Below, piece by piece: positions 45,901 to 48,334 of a stretch of DNA of 64,000 nt (positions are counted from its first letter, which is position 1; the number at the start of each line of letters is the position of its first letter). The position numbers and the translations under genes were made by a program. The DNA lies in assembly GCA_963281255.1 (NCBI GenBank), contig OY725496.1, forward strand, positions 3,635,723-3,699,722, in the 5' to 3' direction. This DNA comes from Aphrocallistes beatrix. Its lineage: Eukaryota; Porifera; Hexactinellida; Sceptrulophora; Aphrocallistidae. The notes beneath the pieces are model-generated. The model made no database searches. It saw only the letters and a list, made by a program, of their open reading frames with translations, and was not told the DNA's origin.

Positions 45901-48334
45901 GAGACTTTATAGACTCTTCTCATACGCTATATCATCTTACATTATATATTTCAATAAAAAATATTTGAGGATATTGGGTAATGATCCATATTGAATTTAT
46001 TGAATGCTTCGGTAAGCAAACAGTGGATGCTCGTCAAAGGAATTAGGCTGAGAGTGTACAATATTTGCCTCCTATGTCCAGCTGCAATACCCACGTATAT
46101 AAGTGCATGATGGCAATAATTATATTCACACGCACAGAAATGAATTTGAAGAGCATTATTTTAATAGCAAACTTTGTTCTATTCGCTTCAGCCCAAATGG
46201 ATGTCTATGACGAGACAGGTGCAACTAAAGAAATAAAGAATTTTTTTTCCAGTTCAAAAAAAGTAACGATCCCCCAGAATATGCTTACTATAAACTATGC
46301 TGTGATAGCGGTGGCGGCATGTATGTTTGGCTGTGGTTGTGGCGCCTTTGTTCTGTGTCTGTGTTTTTTTATTTGTAATGAGTTTATCAAAAATAGGGAT
46401 AAACTAAGAGGCAAGAAACATCGTTTTAAAATAGTTTATGTTAACCCAAGGTGTATAATGAAATCGTTTCGGAGAGGAAATTTTACCAGAGAAGCAAATA
46501 AGGATAACCCTGTGTCTGAGACTCCATTGACTGCTAGACTTTCTGAATCTCACAGTAACACGAGCCCTAGATACACAGCAGATTCATCCAAAACAATTAC
46601 CCCATATGCATCCAGACAGAGTGACGACAGTATCGAGAACGGTTTGTGCTTGACATATGCTGAGGCTGTTAGCTCAGCAAGCCTCGATCCAATCCCATAA
46701 TCGGAAAGTTATCCCTACTCAAGAACTAACAAGTGTTTATTATTGATTGATCCTACATTAAAACCCGAATTAGACTAGGAAAGATAGGCATTACTATAAA
46801 TAGAATTGACCCCTTCTGGTTTGACTAATTCGAGTTTTAAGATAATAATAATAATAGGTATTGCTCCTCTGTATTAAATGACTTAAAACTACTTCTGTAG
46901 AATAATATCTGGTTATGTTTGTTTGTATTGATTAAAAAAATTATCTTTTAATTATACACTCCTCAACCTCATTAAAACAATTTTCCAAAATTGGGACTAA
47001 TATAAACTCATGGAGATAGCAATCTTGATTGTTCTCATCGTAATTTAAATGTTTGCTGACTATTTTACATTGTGGAAATGCCCCGTATTTGCCATTGAGA
47101 TATCTCTCTAATATTTGTTCAAAAGTTTAATATATCTATTATTTTATTAGAACCTTCGTGTGTTGCAGAAGGTAGGCAAAGACAGCAGTCAGGAATGGGG
47201 GCATTTCTGGATAAAGAGAGGCTTTGATGGTAAGTTACAAAGCATTAAAGGACTGCACCTTTTCATGATCGGAGGTTTCTTTAAAATAGTGGAGTGGAAT
47301 GCGTAGTTCCTTTCTTTGAATAACTTTAATATCACAATTTTTTAATACTTACAAGTACTAAAAAATGTTTTCTGAATTGTTCGTTTAATTTCCAATTCAA
47401 AACACAAAATATGTCACATATGTATAGTCGAGTAATTCCTCCTTTTTTTGGAGCAAAGCTTAATTTAAAAGAGCGATAGTTAAATCAAGTAATTAAAATT
47501 AACCCTTGTTTAAATTGTAATTATGAAATAACTTATTATAGCTCTGGAAGTAACACTGAAAGAAACAGCTGGAAAGTATTGTGTCGGAGATGAAGTGAGT
47601 CAACTTAGCAATGTTGATTTAATGCATTGAACATAACACCATTTCTGATCTAATTTGCAACTAAAGCAATTGAAGACTCCTCAGGAGGAACTGTTGATCA
47701 GTTGGCTTTTCAAAACATCAACACGGGCACGGGATTATTATTAATCATCCTAATTTAGATTTCATTTATAGTCAAATAAGAACGAAGACCCATTTGAAGG
47801 GTTGCGATAAGGCGTTGGAAGTTGGAAGACTCTGAGAGGCATGGAACTTGCTTTACAAACCGTTCCATTCATTTATATTATAATATTGACTTTCATGAGT
47901 TTTCCTGAAAATACCACAAATATTGCACATATCGATTGACATGAGATAAGACTATAGTTTGAGTGTAGAAGTTGATCATATCGAAATACGTATAAAAATA
48001 CAACCTTCCTGAGTTATCTAAAATCGGAGTATAGTCAAGTAGCTAACATCCAAATTTAGAATTCGAGTTAGTAATCTATCTATTTATTAGATCACAATGG
48101 TTGATCTCTGTCTCGTGCCTCAGATTTTCAACGCAAACAGGTATGCTACTATATCTGATTACTCCACAATCTATGATGGATGATGTAATCAAAATATAAA
48201 TTAGGTTCAAAGTCGAGTTGGAGCCATACCCCATCATCCGCAGGATCGCAGGAGAGCTTGAGGTACAGGATGCATTCAAAGCAGCTCATCCCTTCAATCA
48301 ACCAGATTGTCCAGAAGATCTCAAGACTTCCTAG
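15944..48334 (+). CDS. GSTZ1: Glutathione S-transferase zeta / maleylacetoacetate isomerase, ten exons with one 30-kb intron
   Basis: The enzyme isomerises maleylacetoacetate to fumarylacetoacetate in tyrosine catabolism, using glutathione. Exons are 15944-15976, 16049-16100, 16297-16364, 16492-16572, 16658-16735, 16800-16847, 47151-47229, 47542-47594, 48091-48140 and 48205-48334; all junctions are GT-AG and in phase, giving 223 residues (human 216). Exon 2 has the zeta-class active-site motif [13 protein letters not shown] (family SSCSWRVRIAL). Exon 4 carries the cis-proline [11 protein letters not shown], exon 5 [11 protein letters not shown], exon 6 [16 protein letters not shown], exon 7 NLRVLQKVG, exon 9 MVDLCLVPQ and exon 10 the C-terminal [12 protein letters not shown]. 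Exons 6 and 7 join exactly where vertebrate GSTZ1 reads IQPLQNLSVL, so the two blocks belong to one gene despite 30,303 bp between them. Confidence 0.87.
16914..18179 (-). CDS. Kinase-less SRCR/EGF type-I receptor 1
   Basis: A 421-residue membrane protein with a signal peptide (about 1-20), a divergent SRCR domain (about 22-128; [17 protein letters not shown] is the SRCR core), four EGF-like cysteine modules (about 130-262, for example [19 protein letters not shown]), one TM helix (about 293-320) and a 100-residue tail without any kinase. The tail has SH2-docking type tyrosines: YEDM (Tyr336, PI3K p85-like YxxM), YATV, YVDV (Tyr396) and YVNT (Tyr407, a Grb2-like YxN). It is intronless and nested antisense in the GSTZ1 intron. 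The ligand is unknown; a signalling role is inferred from the tail. Confidence 0.83.
   Translation of the reverse strand: MVSKTNILILLYIFFTITHSVPEFCAELGDVRIVDRRKLPQVCDQTREGQLTWLYICKDAWDANEADILCKQLGFIRSDSTVQSYKKKGNNEEKVSDLMCNSSTHKRLVDCPHTHATGKCDYVANLECERCSSSDQCNGEGVCEPRTGQCSCNSACDAGNVCIVGSCECIKGMQGATCEEACQSSCLNGGVCNSSLICDCPPLFHGDVCQYKSCKVSCRNNGTCLSNGRCKCLDMYNGEGCEFKSCSVSCPIGSLCDRNGTCTTTGGTATHHTEEINRNTASQVPELSINTQIVIYSSIAATVSCLVLSCATALVIAISAWRMCLKSKVARKDEVYEDMASLHSSTHSSNSIEYNSNVWPCRITPYLVVGDGTAPDRDSIPYYATVESSSANDYEYVDVAPSEYPAYVNTREDIHIPYLIN
18222..18229 (-). promoter_or_regulatory. TATA box of receptor 1
   Basis: TATAAAAA on the minus strand lies 50 bp upstream of the ATG at 18179, consistent with a very short 5' UTR. 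Confidence 0.5.
18789..18963. mobile_element. Pogo/Tigger-like MITE, copy A
   Basis: It starts CAGTCGACTCCGCTTAATAG after a TA and ends with the complementary ATTAAGCGGAGTCGATG before TA. The 175-bp interior matches the element at 36733-36902 (shared CCCTATTAACCGAAAATATT and AAAAGTGGCCCGATTAAGCG). TA target duplication and CAGT..ACTC ends are typical of pogo-type MITEs. Confidence 0.7.
18964..19532. other. Intergenic within the GSTZ1 intron, nothing recognised
   Basis: AT-rich spacer downstream of the stop codon of receptor 2, with no coding or structural signal noticed. The region 18230-18788 on the other side of the MITE is likewise featureless apart from a short TA run before 18789. Confidence 0.45.
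19533..20492 (-). CDS. Kinase-less SRCR receptor 2
   Basis: A 319-residue type-I membrane protein: signal peptide (about 1-24), SRCR-like domain (about 28-135; [19 protein letters not shown] core), a short cysteine-rich remnant where receptor 1 has EGF modules ([18 protein letters not shown]), TM helix (about 166-191) and a 127-residue tail with no kinase. Tail tyrosines include YENN (220), YRDM (231) and YTHM (269), two of them YxxM motifs, and YIEL near the C-terminus (315). It is intronless. A TATAAATA lies about 70 bp upstream of the ATG. EGF modules appear to have been lost relative to its neighbours. Confidence 0.8.
   Translation of the reverse strand: MNMITRITQLFLITLLIQARSIRSSCLGLGTHVRQRLTTTDTGTTCLNELWYVKRIKTDNWLSICADTFDVNAANIWCRDLGFSRVGAIGESVQLLRNSTTVKLSCTENARDITECNITTTESCFNVMHNTECEQCPNSDIECASSCSNGSACRENELNIFEYPILVGVPLALLSLTVCCIAWSILLLSLQCIKQCARTPKPKSKKTWPERNGSHCEEDYENNAGRRASVYRDMKDQQNSNSPAGNDRISEVHYGTPSPIKPDRREASYTHMSSPRTEGVVQVNMRASEGHKVGQGVGLWTQQQERMSRSSIPSYIELT
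20556..20563 (-). promoter_or_regulatory. TATA box of receptor 2
   Basis: TATAAATA on the minus strand about 70 bp upstream of the ATG at 20492. Confidence 0.45.
20564..21463. other. Divergent spacer between receptors 2 and 3, nothing recognised
   Basis: AT-rich. It should contain the promoter of receptor 3, but no clear TATA box stands out there. Confidence 0.4.
21464..22957 (+). CDS. Kinase-less SRCR/EGF receptor 3
   Basis: The frame is open from 21398; the ATG at 21464 is preferred because it directly starts a signal peptide ([18 protein letters not shown]), giving 497 residues. Then follow a degenerate SRCR-like domain ([17 protein letters not shown], ending CDYVYDLYC), EGF-like modules including [15 protein letters not shown] and the longer [22 protein letters not shown] (a canonical EGF), a Thr-rich stalk, a TM helix rich in Ile/Val/Cys and a tail of about 160 residues lacking a kinase. 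Tail tyrosines include YTAV, YEVM (YxxM), YEIE and YLALL. It is intronless and is the only plus-strand member among the first four receptors. Confidence 0.82.
   Translation: MGFNYFFLSLSLLLFVGCNISAQGPSLPPCNVSGETRLIPYQNSSFPQICIYINTNVVNTNLTVVSGYYYIFMCYAAGWGSENREVFCPVGGYTGHQTRPERLSIPNVGVPKYTNVTCNGDENTFLSCSGGEVITSQCDYVYDLYCTPCTTASDCLGGSNSMCSMGLCRCIGCANGACYAGGCLCNQGWEGDTCAQRICVPECENGGVCQDNATCSCPFPYTGPNCLMNLTCNPGCLNGGQCVADFSISTFRCSCTQGYGGSQCQSLLTTPTQNPTTVATDQAENTTSVQTTVAILPVSIGDLSYVLIISILIPVLCCIGLLVIILIVIVCLFVCFTVLFMKRNDKNDTQLKASGFENISLNPYDLERKDTIYTAVDEAAMIDHATPPALPPENKNEQYEVMRSQSLEKKTSIYEIEDPVLEKKTFRHKLTEKQTVNKVITEDLREGSEYSNNPEERKDEISSPAESPYLALLGNSKSQEPTAKAYSNPSIVDDSNA
23081..23130. repeat. Short inverted-repeat MITE fragment with GGCGTAGCC end
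   Basis: AGAGGCGTAGCCAG faces GGTTACGCCACT about 25 bp later. The same motif pair occurs at 39205-39268. This end sequence is common in small DNA-transposon relics of animals. Confidence 0.45.
23359..23402. repeat. Hairpin, 20-bp arms, one mismatch
   Basis: GAATTCGAGTGTGCCCCACC faces GGTGGAGCACACTCGAATTC with a spacer of a few bases. The sequence between 23140 and 23455 is GC-richer than its surroundings and probably belongs to the same small mobile element. Confidence 0.55.
23591..24802 (-). CDS. Kinase-less SRCR/EGF receptor 4
   Basis: A 403-residue frame; the Met at codon 11 (24772) directly precedes a signal peptide ([15 protein letters not shown]) and may be the true start. It has an SRCR-like domain ([21 protein letters not shown]), two to three EGF-like modules ([29 protein letters not shown]), a short Thr/Ser stalk, a TM helix ([20 protein letters not shown] region) and a 130-residue tail with no kinase. 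Tail tyrosines include YDSI, a YYYIE cluster, YEIM (YxxM) and YKDS. It is intronless and convergent with receptor 3. Confidence 0.82.
   Translation of the reverse strand: MFHSVHLILAMVRKLFFILFCLNILRQGFAPSATSCQTEGTVRLMKPTDYPQLCNEVNGGNQWNFFCNAFDSMEESDVFCNVLGYLRSIDSGSMSTVTRGDGQNKIKNLQCNGNESKITDCSYEQMVVNCVVAKGVQCASCNESSQCRGGECTMDGVCICNETCQNGGYCFVGMCICTSGFQGRGCAQCSPPCQNGGVCTANATCQCSGTFHGQRCELAIVNTTSTTSISTQSVITEIAIKDMSLLLIATVTPSILCIFIIVLISFTLIIVVISVAISRKKMDAMKKTIVKLSESTSASTNMSLHTNVPSLSAEMQKRPEYELDYDSIPNHHYYYIEAGNESQLKGNESASYEIMDLYKDSVQNVENGNMTRTNTEKKSGGESNDVKEARHSTAYVIGNVNEL
24803..26499. other. Divergent 1.7-kb spacer with a piggyBac-like MITE
   Basis: It contains the small TTAA-flanked element at 25155-25279. 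Otherwise AT-rich sequence without recognisable genes; short open frames here have no family resemblance. TTTAAATA about 30 bp before the ATG of receptor 5 may serve as a TATA-like element. Confidence 0.45.
25155..25279. mobile_element. 125-bp piggyBac-like MITE
   Basis: Both ends are TTAA followed by a terminal inverted repeat, C(T/C)G(T/C)AGAATGCCCA: TTAACTGTAGAATGCCCA on the left and the complement of TGGGCATTCTGCGGTTAA on the right. TTAA is the piggyBac target site. The interior shows extra self-complementarity around GGGGACACTGTGTCCCC. No coding sequence. Confidence 0.6.
26500..27507 (+). CDS. Kinase-less EGF-type receptor 5
   Basis: A 335-residue type-I membrane protein: signal peptide ([17 protein letters not shown] from the second Met), a short cysteine-rich ectodomain with one clear EGF-like module ([18 protein letters not shown]), no SRCR domain, a TM helix around 113-140 and a long tail of about 190 residues. 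No kinase. The tail has YQNM, which combines the YxN and YxxM docking rules, YTSM, YSDI and YPYV, plus a proline-rich stretch ([10 protein letters not shown]) that could bind SH3 or WW domains. Intronless. Confidence 0.8.
   Translation: MNYNLVMKFLTCFLCCILGIVYANNLTVNVCMGQNECWSRECNSTSQVPSPSCVIDVCTGENMICENGGLCVLDSCFCSNNFYGSRCQFLASTLGERPGSTGDSITPTGILGLEIGYPLYLSLIIPSAAISAFIVCHLCLFCWVPTMCACRRNARKITSEKMHTTIISNPMQSYQADTPSAGSRVNLHTVHHGNRQESASHEYSDIDADQNEASTGVFYQNMCHNTHSLPNRPLPPPPAWPPEMVNNMCMLPSTSPPAFAKLIDSDSDQYSYPYVTFSSTRSRDSTFPRCNVRGPAGCGRKEEVDRGENEVVDSQKSGYTSMAPKYVFPNGEALV
27508..27951. other. Spacer, nothing recognised
   Basis: A 444-bp gap between two co-oriented receptor genes; AT-rich, no coding signal, no clear TATA box. 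Confidence 0.4.
27952..29877 (+). CDS. Receptor tyrosine kinase with minimal ectodomain
   Basis: 641 residues: signal peptide (about 1-25), an ectodomain of only about 50 residues with a few cysteines and no EGF or SRCR module, a TM helix (about 71-95), a long juxtamembrane region with YESF, YEEV and YEAF, then a tyrosine kinase (about 344-610). Catalytic landmarks are present: VAVK lysine (375), HRDLAARN (from 470), DFG (490), WAAPES and [14 protein letters not shown]. The glycine loop is GHGNFA, with Ala where the third Gly is usual. The C-terminal tail has the [15 protein letters not shown] motif shared with the other kinases of the cluster. Intronless. Confidence 0.87.
   Translation: MFSLMNYSIYLIVFILANINFVRVSCESNFAGCFAWNSMNISQTLALNTFSNISCNLADFTCIVQTCFLNDGFGIFLLVGFSTLVLLIILITCAVCFGLPCMCISFCILRRKHSTVPSPLISRYTRRGRDLSFQNSNLGTIDRSIILSETSDHNKSQISDSIMYESFHLGEHTMSNSAKNPGKHIKEMKNAKPKYSRQKKSSTTAEPLPTSTSTTGLTIGNDKIGDEGYGFDGDSVVYEEVLTIYEAFEKGKDLNQENDSMSRMALDTNVKKDWKTATIVLSNSERGSVGNNYDCVFRDAPKQSSGETTYFRRESQFMNPSTDISTIFNDMADLKIREINRKTLSFDEKLGHGNFAIVYKGTWASNYGDIPVAVKVINKHNQTDQLVGVLREAAAMAQFDHPNILKLLGVVTLGNPCVIVSELMKDQLVYFLYKLNRSPIAKSKFPSLLLKFCSDICLGMEYLAGMKFVHRDLAARNVLVAMNLNCRIADFGLCRELKKELDYYKASGGSIAVRWAAPESVFYQRYNEQSDVWSFGMTMYEIWTLGVKPWHTLTTEAVIDILLKHSLPTPPTGCPPNIYELMIEIWNQDPESRPSFKEIKHKLKAIKLPTPTSAEPAHIPGNDPALAKDMYPTLQKKYAHK
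29878..30683. other. Spacer with a TATA promoter for the actin-like gene
   Basis: Around 30215-30350 there is GC-richer sequence with local inverted repeats (GGTCCGGGG against CCCCGAAGGACC-like words), probably a small repeat. The rest is AT-rich. Confidence 0.4.
30463..30470 (+). promoter_or_regulatory. TATA box of the actin-like gene
   Basis: TATAAAAG lies 221 bp upstream of the preferred ATG, leaving a leader of about 190 nt with no obvious intron. Confidence 0.45.
30684..31814 (+). CDS. Divergent actin-like protein, predicted poor ATPase
   Basis: 376 residues from the ATG at 30684 ([20 protein letters not shown] aligns with the actin N-terminus; the frame is open 30 codons further upstream). 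It aligns end to end with actin: [68 protein letters not shown] and the C-terminal HRKCL. Two nucleotide-site positions differ from conventional actin: the DSGDG loop is DSGHG (Asp157 to His), and the helix carrying catalytic Gln137 reads LTSELAAF, with Thr at that place. The DNase-binding loop is also altered. It is intronless, on the plus strand in the GSTZ1 intron, between two receptor kinases. A specialised or regulatory actin is inferred. Confidence 0.85.
   Translation: MEDYLDKVVIDNGSGTIKAGLSQNLCPSSVFPSIVGRPRFPGPFMFNLYGGKDTYVGNETQSKLGILTRKYPIEHGITTNWDDMEKIWHNVFYNELRIAPEESCVLLTEQPFNPRSNREKATQIMFETFETPFLYLSLTSELAAFACGRMSGTVIDSGHGVSHTVPIFMGRAIRGAIQRMDVATGRDLTDYLTKILCERGYAFTTTAERELITDLKEKLCYVAKDFDMESKKPIADLEENYELPDGHVMTIGNERFRCSEPLFQPSLMGMSTTGLQDVLYNSIMKCDTDIHGYLYANMILSGGNTLFPGMGERVERDISKLAPGEAKVKVLSNPERMYSSWKGGAILSSMGQFEKMCISKEEYCEYGPSIVHRKCL
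31815..32723. other. Convergent spacer, nothing recognised
   Basis: AT-rich 0.9-kb gap between the 3' ends of the actin-like gene and the next receptor kinase. No coding signal. Confidence 0.4.
32724..35000 (-). CDS. EGF-repeat receptor tyrosine kinase
   Basis: 758 residues: signal peptide ([19 protein letters not shown]), five or so tandem EGF-like modules (about 22-150; [31 protein letters not shown]) and no SRCR domain, TM helix (about 160-190), a long juxtamembrane region with YEAM and YNEP, then the shared FREINPDTL segment and the kinase (about 463-735). The glycine loop GMGEFG is canonical, followed by [12 protein letters not shown] (from 588), DFG and [14 protein letters not shown]. 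The tail ends with [15 protein letters not shown]. It is intronless, with a TATA box 55 bp upstream of the ATG. Confidence 0.88.
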   Translation of the reverse strand: MLRFSVTLIILTFCSVSGSFVCTNDSICFGTSTCGSGGACICSFPYFGERCQLKNCSTPCFNRTCDLSSGMCGCPAPRYGNACQFIGRYCPAQCLNGGVCNYTNGLCLCSTGYSGNICQNKLCVPACQNGGICQPTGECRCINGTQGDSCQFQFREINLLRFPVIFGVSVGLIGLCCCVISYTISILFVQTICSLRRRSRRKKESFENSHQLPGPRNNSSIRTINHVPRLPTVLLEDAIVEESPPPVPTRNPLINGDYCDSFENLAGIDTGNTEMIAYIDPETLSTSPNRTYSTLFDDPYGDEHCFTNPNTFNRASFQAAIHQNDEKRGSQSEVKSKPSLPPKPKIKFGGSEIHRNSHLLSKDENIIYEAMEGEDKELYNKYSILNSTDKIDEQCVVLSQEERNSLPRGGNINPPRPKSRRHKIKTRYFKENPIYNEPSSSLDKLFDQMSALNFREINPDTLIISDHLGMGEFGIVYKGTWISKIGEVPVALKMLKEKSDEAKKIVLFQEAIIMGQFSHPNILRILGIVSNKEPFSIVSELMKMGMLDFLHMVRNSELDVNKFPPLLLRFCREIAAGMQYLSSKKFVHRDLAARNILIANNYTCRIADFGMAREIINNSDYYSSTGGNIPIRWTAPEALFHQMYSEKSDVWSFGMTIFEIWSFGLNPWYNLNNEEVIRAIHSKCVHPPPAGCPRDIYFVMVEALKHDPKKRCIFTQFRQMLEAPIVLSRPETGTEADIPGNDPEYAKNLYMDLQTKYS
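35048..35055 (-). promoter_or_regulatory. TATA box of the EGF-repeat kinase gene
   Basis: TATAAAAG on the minus strand, about 55 bp upstream of the ATG at 35000. Confidence 0.5.
35056..37309. other. 2.2-kb spacer with a pogo-like MITE
   Basis: Contains the MITE at 36733-36902 and, from about 37040, sequence homologous to the 3' flank of the next-but-one gene (39815-40040), the edge of a tandem duplication. The remaining AT-rich sequence shows nothing. Confidence 0.45.
36733..36902. mobile_element. Pogo/Tigger-like MITE, copy B
   Basis: Perfect outer ends CAGTCGACTC and GAGTCGACTG, each bordered by TA. The 170-bp interior matches copy A at 18789-18963. No transposase. Confidence 0.75.
37310..38671 (-). 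CDS. Kinase-less SRCR/EGF receptor 6, a kinase-deleted duplicate
   Basis: 453 residues (the Met at codon 5 may be the start of the signal peptide). Signal peptide, SRCR-like domain (about 22-140), four to five EGF-like modules (about 142-285), TM helix ([20 protein letters not shown]), and a short tail. From the start codon to about codon 425 it is nearly identical to the receptor kinase at 40043-42541. It then jumps, within the tail, to sequence homologous to the last codons of that kinase gene, and the shifted frame stops soon after. About 1.2 kb, including the whole kinase domain, is missing. Tyrosines YSSI and YYSM (YxxM) are kept. The frame is clean, so it may be an expressed decoy-like receptor. 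Confidence 0.85.
   Translation of the reverse strand: MLFDMDRIQLLIYLTFLSYVTSDTCTSVGMVRVQNLNLTGTDKTYLQVCLNHTNGNKYWSFICSQDMNGIIWSVDNHHVWCRSRSLLYEGFSSVQITSGMYGQGELKIANVDCNRTINEGIIDCYYNTTLDECHYLNGLECSPCFNTTDGNNCNPPGICTVNEACRCTSSCENGGFCDQGRCQCRYPYEGESCQYRACVESCLNNATCDNSTGTCKCIQQYYGPNCELVQCLSGCNSNQECCNLTGMCECKSSYFGPNCEFQNCSMSCPVNQTCDTSNGICRMDSTDCIDCSNCTDNCTDNNMLNDIPRHYIWISAGVTFVLTLCILIAGLICCVVMLIKWFAARKRSQSQKNVLYAENGSSTENVATTNSIEMDQTGLKSKRKLKKNAPYSSIDNTRDVRPSTPDPVGSNEKYYSMLSSPHHYSEPDQEIKRIEWVNNDDVYTKTNQMIHST
38728..38735 (-). promoter_or_regulatory. TATA box of receptor 6
   Basis: TATAAAGA on the minus strand about 64 bp upstream of the ATG; the same element in the same position precedes the duplicate at 42541. 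Confidence 0.45.
38771..38821. repeat. Palindrome with about 24-bp arms in the upstream region of receptor 6
   Basis: AATGTAATCATTAGTTGTAG and the following ACAC face their near-perfect reverse complement with a 3-base loop (AAC). In the duplicated upstream region at 42640-42690 mainly the right arm is recognisable, so the palindrome is specific to this copy or has decayed in the other. Confidence 0.55.
38822..40042. other. Spacer between duplicated receptor genes
   Basis: 38822-38990 is homologous to 42690-42960 (duplicated 5' flank) and 39815-40042 to 37040-37309 (duplicated 3' flank). Between them lies unique AT-rich sequence and a small GGCGTAGC inverted repeat at 39205-39268. Confidence 0.5.
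39205..39268. repeat. Small inverted-repeat MITE with GGCGTAGC ends
   Basis: ATCAGTGGCGTAGC faces GCTACGCCAATGATACTGAT across about 30 bp containing a C-rich run. The end motif is shared with 23081-23130. Confidence 0.5.
40043..42541 (-). CDS. SRCR/EGF receptor tyrosine kinase
   Basis: 832 residues and the most complete architecture in the cluster: signal peptide, SRCR-like domain (about 22-140), four to five EGF-like modules (about 140-285; [14 protein letters not shown]), TM helix (about 310-335), a tyrosine-rich juxtamembrane region (YSSI, YTML, YDEA, YVIY, YETF), the FREINPDTL segment, then a kinase at about 550-815. The glycine loop [18 protein letters not shown] (from 670), DFG and [14 protein letters not shown] are all intact. 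The tail keeps GNDPSLVK but stops before the LY..L half found in the other three kinases. It is intronless and parent-like to the kinase-deleted copy at 37310. Confidence 0.89.
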   Translation of the reverse strand: MLFDMDKIQLLIYLTFLSYVTSDTCTSVGMVRVQNLNFTGPINSYLQVCLNHTNGNKNWSFICSQDMNGIIWSVNNRHVWCRSRSLLYKESKSVEITREMHGEGELKIANVSCNRTINEGIIDCYYNTTLDKCHYLHGLECSPCFIGENNCNSPGICVNESCRCTSSCENGGFCDQGRCQCRYPYEGESCQYRACVESCLNNATCDNSTGTCKCIQSYYGPNCELVPCPSECNSNQECCNLTGMCECKSSYFGPNCEFQNCSMSCPVNQTCDTSNGICRMDNTDCIDCSNCTDNCTDNNMLNDIPRHYIWISAGVTFVLTLCILIAGLICCVVMLTKWFAARKRSQSRKNVLYAENGSSTENVATTNSIEMDQTGLKSKRKLKENASYSSIDDTRDVRPSTPDPVSPNQKYTMLSSYHHYSVPDQEISAHSEGIDPIYDEAYTVFLDGEKPEEQLYVIYSKINESALSSRHATIVLTQEERNSVHLQQEDEIIYETFIKQTGRKDTSTKFFLQTSEYSEPPRDLPKIFDRMSSMKFREINPDTLTKQNYLGSGEFGTVYKGLWKTGEETVDVAIKELNQSSKEDVKTAFMKEAAIMGQFSHPNILRLLGILSLSDPFMIVTELMKAELLDVLLSFKTSGIDLNKVQLVLLKFCREIGRGMEYLASKECVHRDLAARNVLLSKNMVCKISDFGMSREFKQNYNYYKSSGGLIPVKWTSPEAIFYQRYTEKSDVWAFGMTMFEIWSLGYKPWHNKSNQEIVNMMQAQEVIAPPTGCPQDIYEIMLETWKYDADERCTFTEVCQLLKKDFVFTLNKSDDPEYVLGNDPSLVKSFH
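42542..43360. other. Divergent spacer between two receptor kinases
   Basis: Carries the duplicated 5' flank shared with 38672-38990, with TATAAAGA near 42598, and TATATAAG at 43317-43324 for the plus-strand gene. No coding signal otherwise. Confidence 0.45.
43317..43324 (+). promoter_or_regulatory. TATA box of the SRCR-only kinase gene
   Basis: TATATAAG begins 44 bp upstream of the ATG at 43361, the same motif and distance as at 46096-46140. Confidence 0.5.
43361..45403 (+). CDS. SRCR-type receptor tyrosine kinase
   Basis: 680 residues: signal peptide (about 1-25), a divergent SRCR-like domain (about 28-125; [16 protein letters not shown], ending [11 protein letters not shown]), a short cysteine-rich patch instead of EGF repeats, TM helix (about 172-195), a Ser/Asn/Pro-rich juxtamembrane region of about 190 residues, then a kinase (about 385-650). 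The glycine loop is AHGQFG, with Ala where the first Gly is usual; [12 protein letters not shown] (from 511), DFG and [14 protein letters not shown] are normal. The tail ends [15 protein letters not shown]. Intronless. Confidence 0.87.
   Translation: MREKYHYFGIVLHLLTLSKLYVFCGKCDSGRNSAGSPVEDTLQLINTCWNSTEKPDWNRACFDSRMEITVATSLFCHQLRTTINSELNFTVLTCTGYELPLQECNSTLTTNQCDFISGVLHGCDICGNDSKCLYSGGCSITETVGCVCQTECFQILNKNRVDVEVGSSSAGVIILILVVLALFSITVILFICLKVKRKESSLSNSIHSKHNYSTIPKDTDVQPKNNRIGNSQQRFNSGNSSSNTSSQRQAMNRPGTTNNSEFNGSIDSIEHEESRPVNPFSPPPNKPKYRSQLQSSTKYHPTTSTPILTRRKATTTIQHGKDMYLSLFSGVIPFEITDPSIRLERSSSTLKDLTCSEKRFVNPPHDMKSLRNSTISVNQINKLDLVIQEEIAHGQFGIVYRALYTPAEGDPILVAVKTLKNESNKEAETAFRREALILGQFQHPNILALIGFVSVSPYMIVTELLKSELGHLLEKLKDCPVDKWNLPPLLLNFCIDIAVGMSYLANMKIIHRDLAARNILVAKDLSCRIADFGLSHQLTDDEGDYYISKGGQIPLKWSAPESVFHKKFSEKSDVWSFGMTMYEIWALGAKPWGGLTNEKVLKHFSDGEKHFPPTGCNREVYIIMLKTWHSDQTQRPDFARIFKMLDKIQLPPPTPESDPALILGNDHKLAADLYKSLRTS
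45404..46095. other. Spacer, nothing recognised
   Basis: AT-rich 0.7-kb gap between co-oriented genes; no coding signal apart from leader-like open frame after 46065. Confidence 0.4.
46096..46103 (+). promoter_or_regulatory. TATA box of the stub receptor gene
   Basis: TATATAAG begins 44 bp upstream of the ATG at 46140. This supports 46140 rather than 46065 as the start codon. Confidence 0.45.
46140..46700 (+). CDS. Stub type-I membrane protein, seventh kinase-less member
   Basis: 186 residues from the ATG at 46140, which opens a signal peptide ([19 protein letters not shown]). The ectodomain is only about 35 residues, without cysteine modules. A TM helix rich in Cys/Gly ([18 protein letters not shown]) and a basic then Ser/Thr-rich tail with YTAD, YASR and LTYAEAV follow. 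It has no kinase, SRCR or EGF domain, and no YxxM. It is placed in the family by position, orientation, promoter and general layout, so membership is an inference. It could be an eroded receptor or a small adaptor-like partner. Confidence 0.6.
   Translation: MNLKSIILIANFVLFASAQMDVYDETGATKEIKNFFSSSKKVTIPQNMLTINYAVIAVAACMFGCGCGAFVLCLCFFICNEFIKNRDKLRGKKHRFKIVYVNPRCIMKSFRRGNFTREANKDNPVSETPLTARLSESHSNTSPRYTADSSKTITPYASRQSDDSIENGLCLTYAEAVSSASLDPIP
46701..47150. other. 3' end of the giant GSTZ1 intron, nothing recognised
   Basis: AT-rich sequence leading to the acceptor at 47150 (pyrimidine-rich ATTTTATTAG). Confidence 0.45.
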
